64,000 bases of DNA from Nocardia mikamii NBRC 108933 (lineage in GTDB: Bacteria; Actinomycetota; Actinomycetes; Mycobacteriales; Mycobacteriaceae). Numbering within the stretch: position 1 is the first letter of the stretch; the number at the start of each line of letters is the position of its first letter. The notes beneath the pieces are model-generated. The model made no database searches. It was not told where the DNA came from and saw only the letters and a list, made by a program, of their open reading frames with translations. The position numbers were made by a program, and so were the translations under genes. Below, one piece after another: positions 34,048 to 42,368 of this stretch. The DNA lies in the NCBI RefSeq assembly GCF_001613505.1, contig NZ_BDCM01000026.1:61635-125634 (forward strand), read 5' to 3'.

Positions 34048-34398
34048 CGGATCCTCATCGTGGTCGATCGGATAAGGCGGCGAGCGATCGGGAATTCCAG
34101 GGGGAGAATTGCCGAATTATCCGCTGCCGGTGCGAAATCCGGATTATCCGGACCGCGCGAACCGAGATTAACGAGTACCGAACCCGTGTAAAGGTACGAC
34201 GCGAAAACGTTTACGGTTGAGAAATGTTGCTAACCAAGCGGATACAGCTGCGTAATAAGCCTTTAACGTGAGAACCGAATGGACCGAGCGGATTCCGGAC
34301 ATCGTCGCCGTCCATTCAACTATCTACGTACGCATTTAGTAGGGGATCGTACGTATCCTTCGGCGACAGTAGCAATCTCGGAGCGATCGGAAAAATCA
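34048..34398. other. AT-richer intergenic region with an inverted repeat
   Basis: No gene. This is one of the least GC-rich stretches of the window and is the upstream region of the secreted glycine-rich protein. TACGTACG (34325-34332) and CGTACGTA (34348-34355) form an inverted repeat with 15 bp between the arms, about 280 bp from that gene's ATG. Confidence 0.5.
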
Positions 34399-34430
34399 CA
34401 GGGGCGAGACCGGTAGCGGTCTCGCCCCTG
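34399..34430 (-). terminator. Strong intrinsic terminator
   Basis: A 14-bp perfect stem (CAGGGGCGAGACCG with CGGTCTCGCCCCTG) with the tetraloop GTAG. On the minus strand it is followed by TGATTTTTCC, giving a T tract. It is 18 bp beyond the stop of the 34449-35903 gene. Confidence 0.85.
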
Positions 34431-34448
34431 CGGCAGCCGAAACTTCGT

Positions 34449-35903
34449 TCAGCTCGGTGTGATCCGGAACAGTCCGGTCGTGGTGCCCTGGTACTGCACG
34501 CGGCCCGGCGCGATCGTGCCGACCATCTGCAGGGTGTCGTGCACGGTGCTGGTGCCGATCAATCGGCTGGAATTCTCCGTGCCGGTTTCCGCGTCGATCA
34601 CGACGAGGTGATAGGTGTCGATCACCGCTCCGGCGCTGCCGGTATCGATGCCGGCGATCTGATTCTTGCGGGCGACCGTGTAGATCTTGCCGTCCGCCAA
34701 GGAAAGCCGGGGGACCGCAGCGGATTTCACATCGCTGGCCCATTTCCGGGTGCACCCGTTACCGTCGGCATTCACGTCGATGCGGACCATGCCGCCGGTG
34801 AAGTCGGCTTTGTCCGGCTCGCTCGGGCCGGCGTTGTCCGGCAGCGCCGGATACGGATAGCCGTAGGTGCTCGCCACGAAGACGCTGTTGCCCGAGCCGA
34901 TCGGCGAGTTCTCGGTGCCGTCCACCGCGGGCACCGAGCAGACCGGGCGGCCGGTGCGGGTGTCGTAGACGAGCAGATTCTCCTGCGGCACCGCATTGTC
35001 GGTGATCGCCAGATAATCGGTACCGTCGCGGGGGCCGAAGAAGGTCGGACTGGCCCCGCTGCCCCAGCTGAGCTGCCCGGGTTTGCGTGCCGGGCCGCGA
35101 TCGTAGGGCTGGCGCCACACCTGGTGCGGAGCGCCCGAGGCATCCGCGGTGAACAGGTAGGTGGCGTGATCGGTGGTGACCGCGGTGCCCTCCGGGGCGG
35201 TCGAGATGCTGTTGTCGACGTGTTCACCGGGCAGCGTGATCGACTGCGCGGCACCGGTTTTCGGATCAACGGCGCCCACCGCGCCGTTGGCGGTGGCGAA
35301 CCACACCCGGCCGTCGCGATCGGGCATCAGCGAGGCGACGCTGTCGCAGCCGTTCCCGCCGCAGTGGCCGGTCACCGCGGCGCCGAGCGGAGTCGAGGAG
35401 GCGATGGCCAGCTTCCAGTCGTTGCCGTCCTTCGTATGCGCGACCCGCACCAGATTGTCGTCACCGTCGACCATGACCATGTGATCGGCATTGTCCAGAT
35501 AGGCGTAGACCCCGCCGAGCAGACCACCCTTGGGTAGTGACAGCGACGTGAGCGGCTGACCGCTGTTCGGGTCGAGCAGGAATATCTTGGGCGAACGGTC
35601 GGTGATGGTGGTGCACAACGCCTGCGGCATACCGTCGGAGCCCTGCAGAATGGTCGGGCACGCGGCGGCCAGTTCCCGGAACTGCGCGTTCACCGCGCCG
35701 GTACCGACGCCCGGCAGCGGAGTGCTGTCGGAGGATTCCGCATCGCCGTGCATGGTGGCGGTGCCGACCGGCCCGAGATACGGATCGACCGGAGGGGGTG
35801 GACCGAACGCGGCGTTCGCGGTTCCCGCGCCGATGGTCAGTATCGCCGCCGCGGCGGCAGCGATCGAGGTGATCGCGCCCTCGGTAAAGCCCTTACGTCG
35901 CAC
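34449..35903 (-). CDS. Secreted beta-propeller-like protein of unknown function
   Basis: About 484 residues. A signal peptide (TSIAAAAAAILTIGAGTANA) is followed by repeated beta-propeller-like strands: KIFLLDPNSGQPLTSLSLP, GRVWFATANGAVGAVDPKTG, ATYLFTADASG, LLVYDTRTGRPVCSVPAVDG and VVIDAETGTENSSRL. The repeats suggest a PQQ/WD-like propeller of six or seven blades; cysteines may pair. The GTG at 35903 is preferred for GAGGAG 5 bp upstream; the GTG at 35909 sits on that site. It may bind a ligand or sugar, but no enzyme motif is seen. Confidence 0.72.
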   Translation of the reverse strand: MRRKGFTEGAITSIAAAAAAILTIGAGTANAAFGPPPPVDPYLGPVGTATMHGDAESSDSTPLPGVGTGAVNAQFRELAAACPTILQGSDGMPQALCTTITDRSPKIFLLDPNSGQPLTSLSLPKGGLLGGVYAYLDNADHMVMVDGDDNLVRVAHTKDGNDWKLAIASSTPLGAAVTGHCGGNGCDSVASLMPDRDGRVWFATANGAVGAVDPKTGAAQSITLPGEHVDNSISTAPEGTAVTTDHATYLFTADASGAPHQVWRQPYDRGPARKPGQLSWGSGASPTFFGPRDGTDYLAITDNAVPQENLLVYDTRTGRPVCSVPAVDGTENSPIGSGNSVFVASTYGYPYPALPDNAGPSEPDKADFTGGMVRIDVNADGNGCTRKWASDVKSAAVPRLSLADGKIYTVARKNQIAGIDTGSAGAVIDTYHLVVIDAETGTENSSRLIGTSTVHDTLQMVGTIAPGRVQYQGTTTGLFRITPS

Positions 35904-35920
35904 AAGCACTCCTCGATATG

Positions 35921-35955
35921 ATTATTCGTATCGAATGATTCAATTATTCGTATCG
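35921..35955. promoter_or_regulatory. Tandem 13-bp operator repeats before the IclR gene
   Basis: ATTATTCGTATCG occurs exactly at 35921-35933 and again at 35943-35955, 22 bp apart, which is two helical turns. The first copy also makes the palindrome ATTCG-TAT-CGAAT (35924-35936). The pair fills the 65-70 bp gap between the propeller gene and the IclR gene and overlaps both promoter regions. Confidence 0.65.
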
Positions 35956-35974
35956 CGACAGGTTAGGAGACCCC

Positions 35975-36862
35975 GTGCCGACTGGCAACACCGGACGGGC
36001 CGAAAGCTCGCCCCCGACCCGGCGGGTGGTGTCGGTGGTGGAACTGCTCGCCGCGCACGACGGCGCGCTGACCTCGGCGGAGATCGCCGATACGCTGGGA
36101 TTGAGTCGCTCCACCATGGGGGCGATCCTGGGCACCCTGGAGGAAACCGGTTGGGTGCGGCGGCTTCCCGACCTCGGTTACGAACCCGGTCCGGCGTTGC
36201 TCGTGCTGGGCGGAAGGTTACGGGATCGCCTGCGCGATCACGACCGGGTGGAGGCCGAACTGCGCCGGCTGGCCGAACGGGTGGGCTGCGGCGCCGCCCT
36301 CACCTCCATCGCGGGCAGCGAAGTGATCTTCGTCGCGGTGGCCGGCGGGCCCGGGCTGATTCCGGCCGGCATCGAGGCCGGCACCCGGATACCGTTGCGC
36401 CCACCGGCGGGTGCGGCCGTTCTGGCCCACGCCGGCCTGCCCGCGCAGCGCGCGTGGTTGCAGCAGGCGCTGCCCGAGCGCCGAGCCGAATTCGAACAGG
36501 TGCTGGAAACCGTTCGCGCCCTGGGATATTGCGCGTGGGGCCTGGACGCGGCCAGCCTGCCGACGCTGCGGGTGCTGGCCGAGGTGGTCGATCATCTGTC
36601 CGACCGACCGGCGGACAAGGAATTGCGTGAGCGGGTCCTGGCGCTGCTGGCCACGATCGGCGGCACGGCGCACAGCCGGGCCGATCTCGACAGCGATCGC
36701 GCACTGCCGATCAGTTATCTCGCGGTCCCGGTCTTCGACGGTGAGCGGGTGGCGATGGAGGTCCAGATCGGCCCGCTCAGTGCCGCCGTCGGAGCGGCCG
36801 AGCGCGCCGAGTACGTGCGCGAAACCGTCTCCGCCGCACGGAGAATCGCGGCGGCGGGTTAG
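35975..36862 (+). CDS. IclR-like transcriptional regulator
   Basis: 295 residues. The N-terminal winged helix includes RRVVSVVELLAAHDGALTSA and IADTLGLSRSTMGAILGTLE. The C-terminal effector domain has RIPLRPPAGAAVLAHAG, resembling the IclR ligand domain. The GTG has a TTAGGAGA site. It is divergent from the propeller gene across two tandem repeats and runs into the convergent mycolyltransferase-like gene, overlapping its stop by 4 bp. Confidence 0.83.
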   Translation: MPTGNTGRAESSPPTRRVVSVVELLAAHDGALTSAEIADTLGLSRSTMGAILGTLEETGWVRRLPDLGYEPGPALLVLGGRLRDRLRDHDRVEAELRRLAERVGCGAALTSIAGSEVIFVAVAGGPGLIPAGIEAGTRIPLRPPAGAAVLAHAGLPAQRAWLQQALPERRAEFEQVLETVRALGYCAWGLDAASLPTLRVLAEVVDHLSDRPADKELRERVLALLATIGGTAHSRADLDSDRALPISYLAVPVFDGERVAMEVQIGPLSAAVGAAERAEYVRETVSAARRIAAAG

Positions 36863-37905
36863 CGGTTCAGGGCCTGTTCGAATATCGGCCAGGAGCGGTG
36901 CAGATCATCCTGCCAGTAGCCCCAGGAGTGGGTGCCGTTCGCGCGCAGGTCGAAGGTCGCGGGAATGTTCAACTGCGCCAGCCGGTCCCGCAGCGCGATC
37001 GAGCAATTGTGGGTGGCGGCCTCGAGCACGCCGCCGTAGACCAGTTGCTCGATGAGTTTGCGGGTGTTGCCGTGAATTCCGGGCCCGTCCGGATTGTCGA
37101 AGGGACCGGGAATTCCGTTGCCGGTCGAGACGTAGATCGCCAGCCCGCGCAGCCGGTCCGCGTTGACGTAGGGATCGTGGGCCGCCCACAGCGGATCGTC
37201 GGGCGCACCCCACAGATTCAGCGGATCACCGTGCCACCGCAGCACCACACCGTCGACGAACGCCTGCCCCAGCGGATCGCTGGTGCGCGCGCAGCCGCTG
37301 TAGGAGCCGACCGCCCGGTACAGCTGGGGTGCGGCCAGGGCCAGCTGGAAAACGGAGGTGCCGGCCATGGAGATACCGGCCACCGCGTTCGCGCCGGAGC
37401 CGTGAAAGGCCGAATCGATGATCGGCGGCAGTTCCGCGGTGAGGAAACTCGACCACTTCTGCCGGCCGAGTACGGGATCGTCGGCGCGCCAATCGGCGAA
37501 ATAGCTGCCGTTGCCGCCCATCGGCGTCACCACCGTGACCTGTTTGCCGCGGAAGAAGTCGACGATATCGGTCTGTTCGGGCCAACTGCTGGCCTCCGAA
37601 CCACCGCTGGCGCCGTTGAGCAGATACAGCACCGGCGCCGGGGCCGAACCATCCGGCGCCCGAAGGACTTTCACCTCGATCTCGCGATTCATCGCGGCGG
37701 AGTGCACGCGCAGATTCAGCATGCCGTCGGATTCCTGCTCGACCCCGAGCAGGTGGGCGCCGTCGGCGGCGGGTTCGGCGGCCGCGGTGAGCGCGGCGAC
37801 GCTCACCGGGGTGGGCGGCGGGTCGTCGGCCACCGCGGGTGACGCGCACAGCGCCGCGGTCAGCACCGACGCCAGCAGGGCAGTGGGCAGTGAGCGGCGA
37901 ATCAT
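36859..37905 (-). CDS. Secreted Ag85/mycolyltransferase-like esterase (copy 3)
   Basis: 348 residues with a signal peptide (IRRSLPTALLASVLTAALC, cut near AVADD). The core has VLYLLNGASGG, the nucleophile GISMAGTS and the histidine GTHSWGYWQDD. It is clearly homologous to copies 1 and 2, but the middle differs (VLRWHGDPLNLWGAPDD), so it was not part of the recent conversion. The ATG at 37905 follows GAGGTAGG. It is divergent from the PapA-like gene and may mycolate or acylate the product of that cluster. Confidence 0.88.
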   Translation of the reverse strand: MIRRSLPTALLASVLTAALCASPAVADDPPPTPVSVAALTAAAEPAADGAHLLGVEQESDGMLNLRVHSAAMNREIEVKVLRAPDGSAPAPVLYLLNGASGGSEASSWPEQTDIVDFFRGKQVTVVTPMGGNGSYFADWRADDPVLGRQKWSSFLTAELPPIIDSAFHGSGANAVAGISMAGTSVFQLALAAPQLYRAVGSYSGCARTSDPLGQAFVDGVVLRWHGDPLNLWGAPDDPLWAAHDPYVNADRLRGLAIYVSTGNGIPGPFDNPDGPGIHGNTRKLIEQLVYGGVLEAATHNCSIALRDRLAQLNIPATFDLRANGTHSWGYWQDDLHRSWPIFEQALNR

Positions 37906-38154
37906 CCGCCTACCTCTCTCGTTCCGGCGGGTCTGGACGGCGGTCAACGTAGGCCCGCGAAGGTCACGGCCGCAAGGTGTCGCGCCGACTGTTGGGACCG
38001 GCGGCCTATCGGACTCGACCGGATCTGGGGAAGGTCACAAACTTCCACGGCGACGGTTGGCGGATGGGCGCGGGTGCCGTTGACTCGGTCCGCGTGATTC
38101 GGCGGCGCGGCCGGTGCCGGCGGGTCGTCACATCTGGACGAAACGAGGGTTTCC

Positions 38155-39579
38155 ATGGTCGGTTTCGGCTTCTTCGACGATTGGCATCCGCAGCCCGGCA
38201 GACTCATCGCCTGGGCACCCACTGCGCAGTCGCGTGCGGCGGTCCTGGCCGCCCCGGAGCATCCGGTCGGCCCGTCCTACCAGCAGCGCGAATATCTGCG
38301 CGCGGCATATCGCCAGCGCGACAGCGGATCTCGCGCGTCCCGGCTGTGCATGATCGCCTTCGACTTTCCCGGTGCGCTGGACCGCGATGCCATGACCCGG
38401 ACGATCACCGCGTTCGCCCGCCGTCACGACACGTTCTGGAGCTGGTTCTCCTGCGAACCCGGCGAGCGGATCGCGCGCCACGTCGCCGACCCGGGCGATA
38501 TCGACTTCGAGCCCCGCGACTACGGCGAGATCACCGACAGCGACGCCGTCCGCGACCATGTGCAGCGCCATGCGCGCGACGTATTCGATTGGGACTGTTT
38601 CGGTTTCGGCGTCATCGACCGCGGCGACCAGTTCACCGTCTACGCCGCCGTGGACCACCTGCACACCGACGGTGTGGGGCAGGCGTTGTCGTGTGTGGAT
38701 CTGCTGCTGCTCTACGGCAACGAACTGTCCGGCGGCCGGGTCCCCATCGAACCGGTGGACGGTCATCTCGCCTACTGCGAACGGGAACTGAGCTACAACG
38801 CCGAGCTCACCACCGACTCCGCGCCGGTACAGCGCTGGCTGGAGCTGCTGATCCGCCACGACGGCGCGGTACCGTCGTTTCCGATGGACCTCGGCGTGGC
38901 ACCGGGCGCGAGCGGATTCACCCGCGGCGCGCAGATCACCGTGCCGCTGTTCGAGGAGGCGGAGGCGCTGCGATTCGAGCAGGTGTGCCAGGACTACGGC
39001 GGGAAGTTCCTCGGCGGCGTGTTCGCCGCGATCGCGCTGACCGAGTACGAATTGACCGGCAGGGACAAGTATTTCGTGTTCACGCCGGTCAACACGCGCT
39101 CGACTCCGGGGGAGCAGGGTGCGATCGGCTGGTACACCAGTCTGGTGCCGGTCGCGGTGGCGGTGCGGCCGGACGAGACGTTCACCTCACTGGTGGGCCG
39201 CGCCCAGGCCCAGGCCGATGCCGCGAAGGAGCTGGCGCAGGTGTGCGTGCACCGGGTACTGGAACTGGCCGCCGACGATCCGCGCATCCACACCCGGCTC
39301 GGGTTCTCGGCGCCGATGGTCTCCTACGTCGATGTGCGGCGGATGGCGGGCGCGGAGATGTTCGACCGCATCAACGGCGGACTGTACGGCAACCGGGCCA
39401 GTTCCAGCGAGGTCTACCTGTGGATCAACCGCTTCCCCGACATCACCCAGCTGAGCATGGTGTTCCCGGATACTCCGCGTGCGCACGAGGCGGTGGCGCA
39501 ATACCTGTCGACGCTGACGAAGCTGTGCCGCGATATCGCCCTGACCGGCACCGAACGGGTCGATGCCGCATTACTGTGA
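38155..39579 (+). CDS. PapA-like condensation-domain acyltransferase
   Basis: 474 residues resembling mycobacterial PapA1/PapA2-type acyltransferases, which esterify trehalose or polyketide products. The start FGFFDDWHPQPGRLIAWAP and SYQQREYLRAAY are PapA-like. The catalytic HxxxDG motif is HLHTDG (residues 168-173), and GWYTSLVPVAV and VYLWINRFPDI lie in the C-terminal half. It is followed by a GT-C glycosyltransferase and lies opposite a mycolyltransferase-like gene, so a role in an acylated envelope glycolipid is likely but not shown. Confidence 0.85.
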   Translation: MVGFGFFDDWHPQPGRLIAWAPTAQSRAAVLAAPEHPVGPSYQQREYLRAAYRQRDSGSRASRLCMIAFDFPGALDRDAMTRTITAFARRHDTFWSWFSCEPGERIARHVADPGDIDFEPRDYGEITDSDAVRDHVQRHARDVFDWDCFGFGVIDRGDQFTVYAAVDHLHTDGVGQALSCVDLLLLYGNELSGGRVPIEPVDGHLAYCERELSYNAELTTDSAPVQRWLELLIRHDGAVPSFPMDLGVAPGASGFTRGAQITVPLFEEAEALRFEQVCQDYGGKFLGGVFAAIALTEYELTGRDKYFVFTPVNTRSTPGEQGAIGWYTSLVPVAVAVRPDETFTSLVGRAQAQADAAKELAQVCVHRVLELAADDPRIHTRLGFSAPMVSYVDVRRMAGAEMFDRINGGLYGNRASSSEVYLWINRFPDITQLSMVFPDTPRAHEAVAQYLSTLTKLCRDIALTGTERVDAALL

Positions 39580-41428
39580 CACGCCGGATCGCACCGGGCC
39601 ACCGACCGGCGAGGTGCGTGTGAGCGGAATGCCCGGGCGCGGCACCCGGACGTCGCCGTCGAGGCACCGCGACGATCCCCGGCCGGATCATGGAGAGCAA
39701 GTCCGTGCCGCCACAGCCGAAACACTCTCGGCCGAACAGCGTTTCGGCGATGATGCCGCGACGCCGGCTCCGCGTCCACCGGCACGGCACGACCGGCAAC
39801 CCGCTGTGGACATCCGCTCCCGGGAGTCGTCCACGAGACCGCATCCGGGCTCGCTCGCGGCGAGCCGGCCGCCCTCGCCGGCACCATGTGCGAACCGATC
39901 GCGAGCGGCGCTGAAAGACGGTGTGCTGAAACGTATCTCCCGACACGGGACGGCGGTCTGGGTGGGCGTGATCGCGACGCTCACCGCGGCGGTCCTCACG
40001 ATCCGGGCCGCGCGGTACGACTGGTTCGGCGACGAGCTGTACTTCGTCGCCGCCGGACATCATCCGGCCGCCGGATACGTCGATCAGGGACCGGTGATCC
40101 CGCTGCTCGCACGTGCCGCGCACACTTTCGCGCCCGAATCCCTGACCGTGCTGCGGCTGCCCGCCATCCTGGCCGGGGTGGTCGCGATCGTCGTCACCGC
40201 GGCGCTGGCGCGGGAATTCGGTGGCGGCCGCGCCGCGCGGGTGCTCGCCGCGGTCGGCTATGCCTGCTGCCCGTATGTGGTTACCCAGACCGCCTCGCTG
40301 TCGACATTCGCCCTCGACTCCACGGCTGTCGCGGTGCTGGCCTGGCTGTCGGCGCGCTGGGTGCGGACTCGCGCGGACCGATTGCTGCTGATCGCGGGCG
40401 TGGTCGCGGCGATCGACCTGCAGGTGAAACTCCTGCTGCCCGTAGTGGTGGCCGCACTCGCCGTCGGGATCGCCTGCTGCGGACCGCGGGAGATCGTACG
40501 CCGGCCCGCGCTGTGGGCCGGCGCCGGAATCGCGTCCGTGTCGGCGGCGCCCGCGCTGCTGTGGCAAGCGCGCCACGGCTGGCCACAGCTGGCCATGGGG
40601 GTGGTGATCCGCGACGAACAGAGGGCCGCGACCGGTGGTACGGCCGGCTTGCCGGTGCAGCTGGTGACCCTGGCCGGGGTGCTGGGTGTGGTGCTGATCG
40701 GCTGTGCCGCTGGGGGATTCGCGGGTCGCCGGTTGCGCGATCATCGCTTTCTGGCGGTTGCCACCTGCGTCGTCGTGCTGTTCGTGGCCGTCACCGGCGG
40801 GCGTCCCTACTACGTTGCCGGGCTGCTGCCGGTGCTGTTCGCGGCCGGTGCCTGCGTGCTGGTGGAGCGACTTCCCGTGCGATGGTCGCGAGTCACGGCG
40901 TGCACCGCGGCGACGGTGTCGATCGTCGTCGCCCTGGGGGTGGTGCTGCTGTTGCCATCGGGCGACCCGCCGCGGACGGTGACCACGCGGGCCGAATTGT
41001 CCACGCGCATGCGAATTTCGGGCACCACCGGGTGGGACGCTCTCATCGCGGGCGCGTCGCTGGCCGCCGAACGAGCCGGCCCGGATCACGCCCCTGCCGC
41101 GATACTGACCCGGACCTATTGGCAGGCCGCGGCGCTGGATCGTTTCGGGCCGCCCGGCTTGCCGGTCTACAGTCCCGATCGCGGTTACGCGGAGTTCGGG
41201 CGACCGCCGCCCGGCACCACCACGACCCTCTGCGTCGACACCGACACCGCCGAAACACGGTTGCGCCGAACGTTTTCCACTGTCGAGCCGCTCGTGCGGC
41301 TCGCCGATCCGCGTGGATTCCCCGGTATCGACGCCCACGTGACCATCTGGCGGTGCGCCGGGCCACGCGACAGCTGGGCGCGGCTGTGGCCGGAGCTGAC
41401 GACCGACATTCTGGACCCGGGTATCTGA
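39563..41428 (+). CDS. GT-C membrane glycosyltransferase (GT39/ArnT-like, PMT_2)
   Basis: A multi-helix enzyme that would transfer a sugar from a polyprenyl carrier on the outer membrane face. The GT-C acidic motif is in the first loop (RYDWFGDELYFVAAGHHP), then AGYVDQGPVIPLLAR, and about ten helices. From ATG 39563 it has 621 residues, overlapping the PapA-like stop by 17 bp. The first ~120 residues are Pro/Arg/Ser-rich with weaker third-position GC, so the real start may be later: GTG 39620, or GTG 39922 just before KRISRHGTAVWVG. Confidence 0.78.
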   Translation: MPHYCDTPDRTGPPTGEVRVSGMPGRGTRTSPSRHRDDPRPDHGEQVRAATAETLSAEQRFGDDAATPAPRPPARHDRQPAVDIRSRESSTRPHPGSLAASRPPSPAPCANRSRAALKDGVLKRISRHGTAVWVGVIATLTAAVLTIRAARYDWFGDELYFVAAGHHPAAGYVDQGPVIPLLARAAHTFAPESLTVLRLPAILAGVVAIVVTAALAREFGGGRAARVLAAVGYACCPYVVTQTASLSTFALDSTAVAVLAWLSARWVRTRADRLLLIAGVVAAIDLQVKLLLPVVVAALAVGIACCGPREIVRRPALWAGAGIASVSAAPALLWQARHGWPQLAMGVVIRDEQRAATGGTAGLPVQLVTLAGVLGVVLIGCAAGGFAGRRLRDHRFLAVATCVVVLFVAVTGGRPYYVAGLLPVLFAAGACVLVERLPVRWSRVTACTAATVSIVVALGVVLLLPSGDPPRTVTTRAELSTRMRISGTTGWDALIAGASLAAERAGPDHAPAAILTRTYWQAAALDRFGPPGLPVYSPDRGYAEFGRPPPGTTTTLCVDTDTAETRLRRTFSTVEPLVRLADPRGFPGIDAHVTIWRCAGPRDSWARLWPELTTDILDPGI

Positions 41429-41438
41429 GGAGATATCG

Positions 41439-42368
41439 ATGACGTATGCCGCACCCGCCGAATCGGCCTGTCCCGCACACGATGTCGGCGCGACCGACCT
41501 GATCCGGGCCAAAGGTGACCGGACGGTCTCGGTCGTGATCCCGGCCCTGAACGAACGCGACACCATCGCGGGCGTGATCGGCTCGATCCGGGATCTGGTC
41601 GGCGGACTCGTCGACGAACTGGTCGTCGTCGACTCCGGCTCGACCGACGACACCATCGCCCGCGCCCGCGCCGCCGGTGCGAGTGCGGTGTACACCCGCG
41701 AGCAGGCGCTGCCCGGCGTGCCGGTGCGGACGGGCAAGGGCGAGGTGCTGTGGCGGTCGCTGGCGGTGACGACCGGCGACATCGTCGTGTTCATCGATTC
41801 CGACCTGCACGATCCGGACCCGGGTTTCGTGCCCGCGCTGGTGGCGCCGTTGCTGCGGGACCCGGGCATTCAGCTGGTGAAAGGGTTCTACCGGCGTCCG
41901 CTCGGCGACGATCCGCACGGCGACACCGACGGCGGTGGGCGGGTGACTCAGCTGGTGGCCCGGCCGCTGCTGACCGCGCTCGCCCCCGAGGTGGCCGACG
42001 TGCGGCAGCCGCTCGGCGGTGAATACGCCGCTACCCGAGCCCTGCTCACCGAGATTCCGTTCGCCCCCGGTTACGGCGTCGAGATCGGCATTCTGCTCGA
42101 CACCCTGCACCGTTTCGGCCGCGCCGCGATCGGCGAGGTCGACCTGGGCATCCGCATCCACCGCAATCGGCCGACCCACGAACTGGCCGTGATGAGCCGT
42201 CAGATCATCGCGACACTGCTCGCGCGCCTCGACATCCCCGATTCGGGGGTGGGGCTGACCCAGTTCCGGCCCGGCGCGACGGGATGGCGGCGGGTGACGA
42301 CTCCGGTGTCGTCGGCCGAGCGCCCGCCGCTGGCGTCGCTGTTCACCACCAACCCAGCAGCGGGCTGA
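41439..42368 (+). CDS. gpgS: Glucosyl-3-phosphoglycerate synthase-like GT2/GT81 glycosyltransferase
   Basis: 309 residues. The known GpgS makes glucosyl-3-phosphoglycerate, the first step of methylglucose lipopolysaccharide synthesis. Motifs match: SVVIPALNERDTI, ELVVVDSGSTDDT, the metal site FIDSDLHDPDP, FYRRPLGDD, and QPLGGEYAA with GYGVEIG. It lies 10 bp after the GT-C gene in the same operon. Since the genome may have another GpgS, this could be a second copy or one with a changed substrate. Its last 26 bp overlap the convergent acyltransferase gene. Confidence 0.83.
   Translation: MTYAAPAESACPAHDVGATDLIRAKGDRTVSVVIPALNERDTIAGVIGSIRDLVGGLVDELVVVDSGSTDDTIARARAAGASAVYTREQALPGVPVRTGKGEVLWRSLAVTTGDIVVFIDSDLHDPDPGFVPALVAPLLRDPGIQLVKGFYRRPLGDDPHGDTDGGGRVTQLVARPLLTALAPEVADVRQPLGGEYAATRALLTEIPFAPGYGVEIGILLDTLHRFGRAAIGEVDLGIRIHRNRPTHELAVMSRQIIATLLARLDIPDSGVGLTQFRPGATGWRRVTTPVSSAERPPLASLFTTNPAAG

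Noticed and set aside
39443..41869. 808-codon open frame opposite the GT-C gene
   Set aside because: Low-complexity antisense translation; no conserved motifs.
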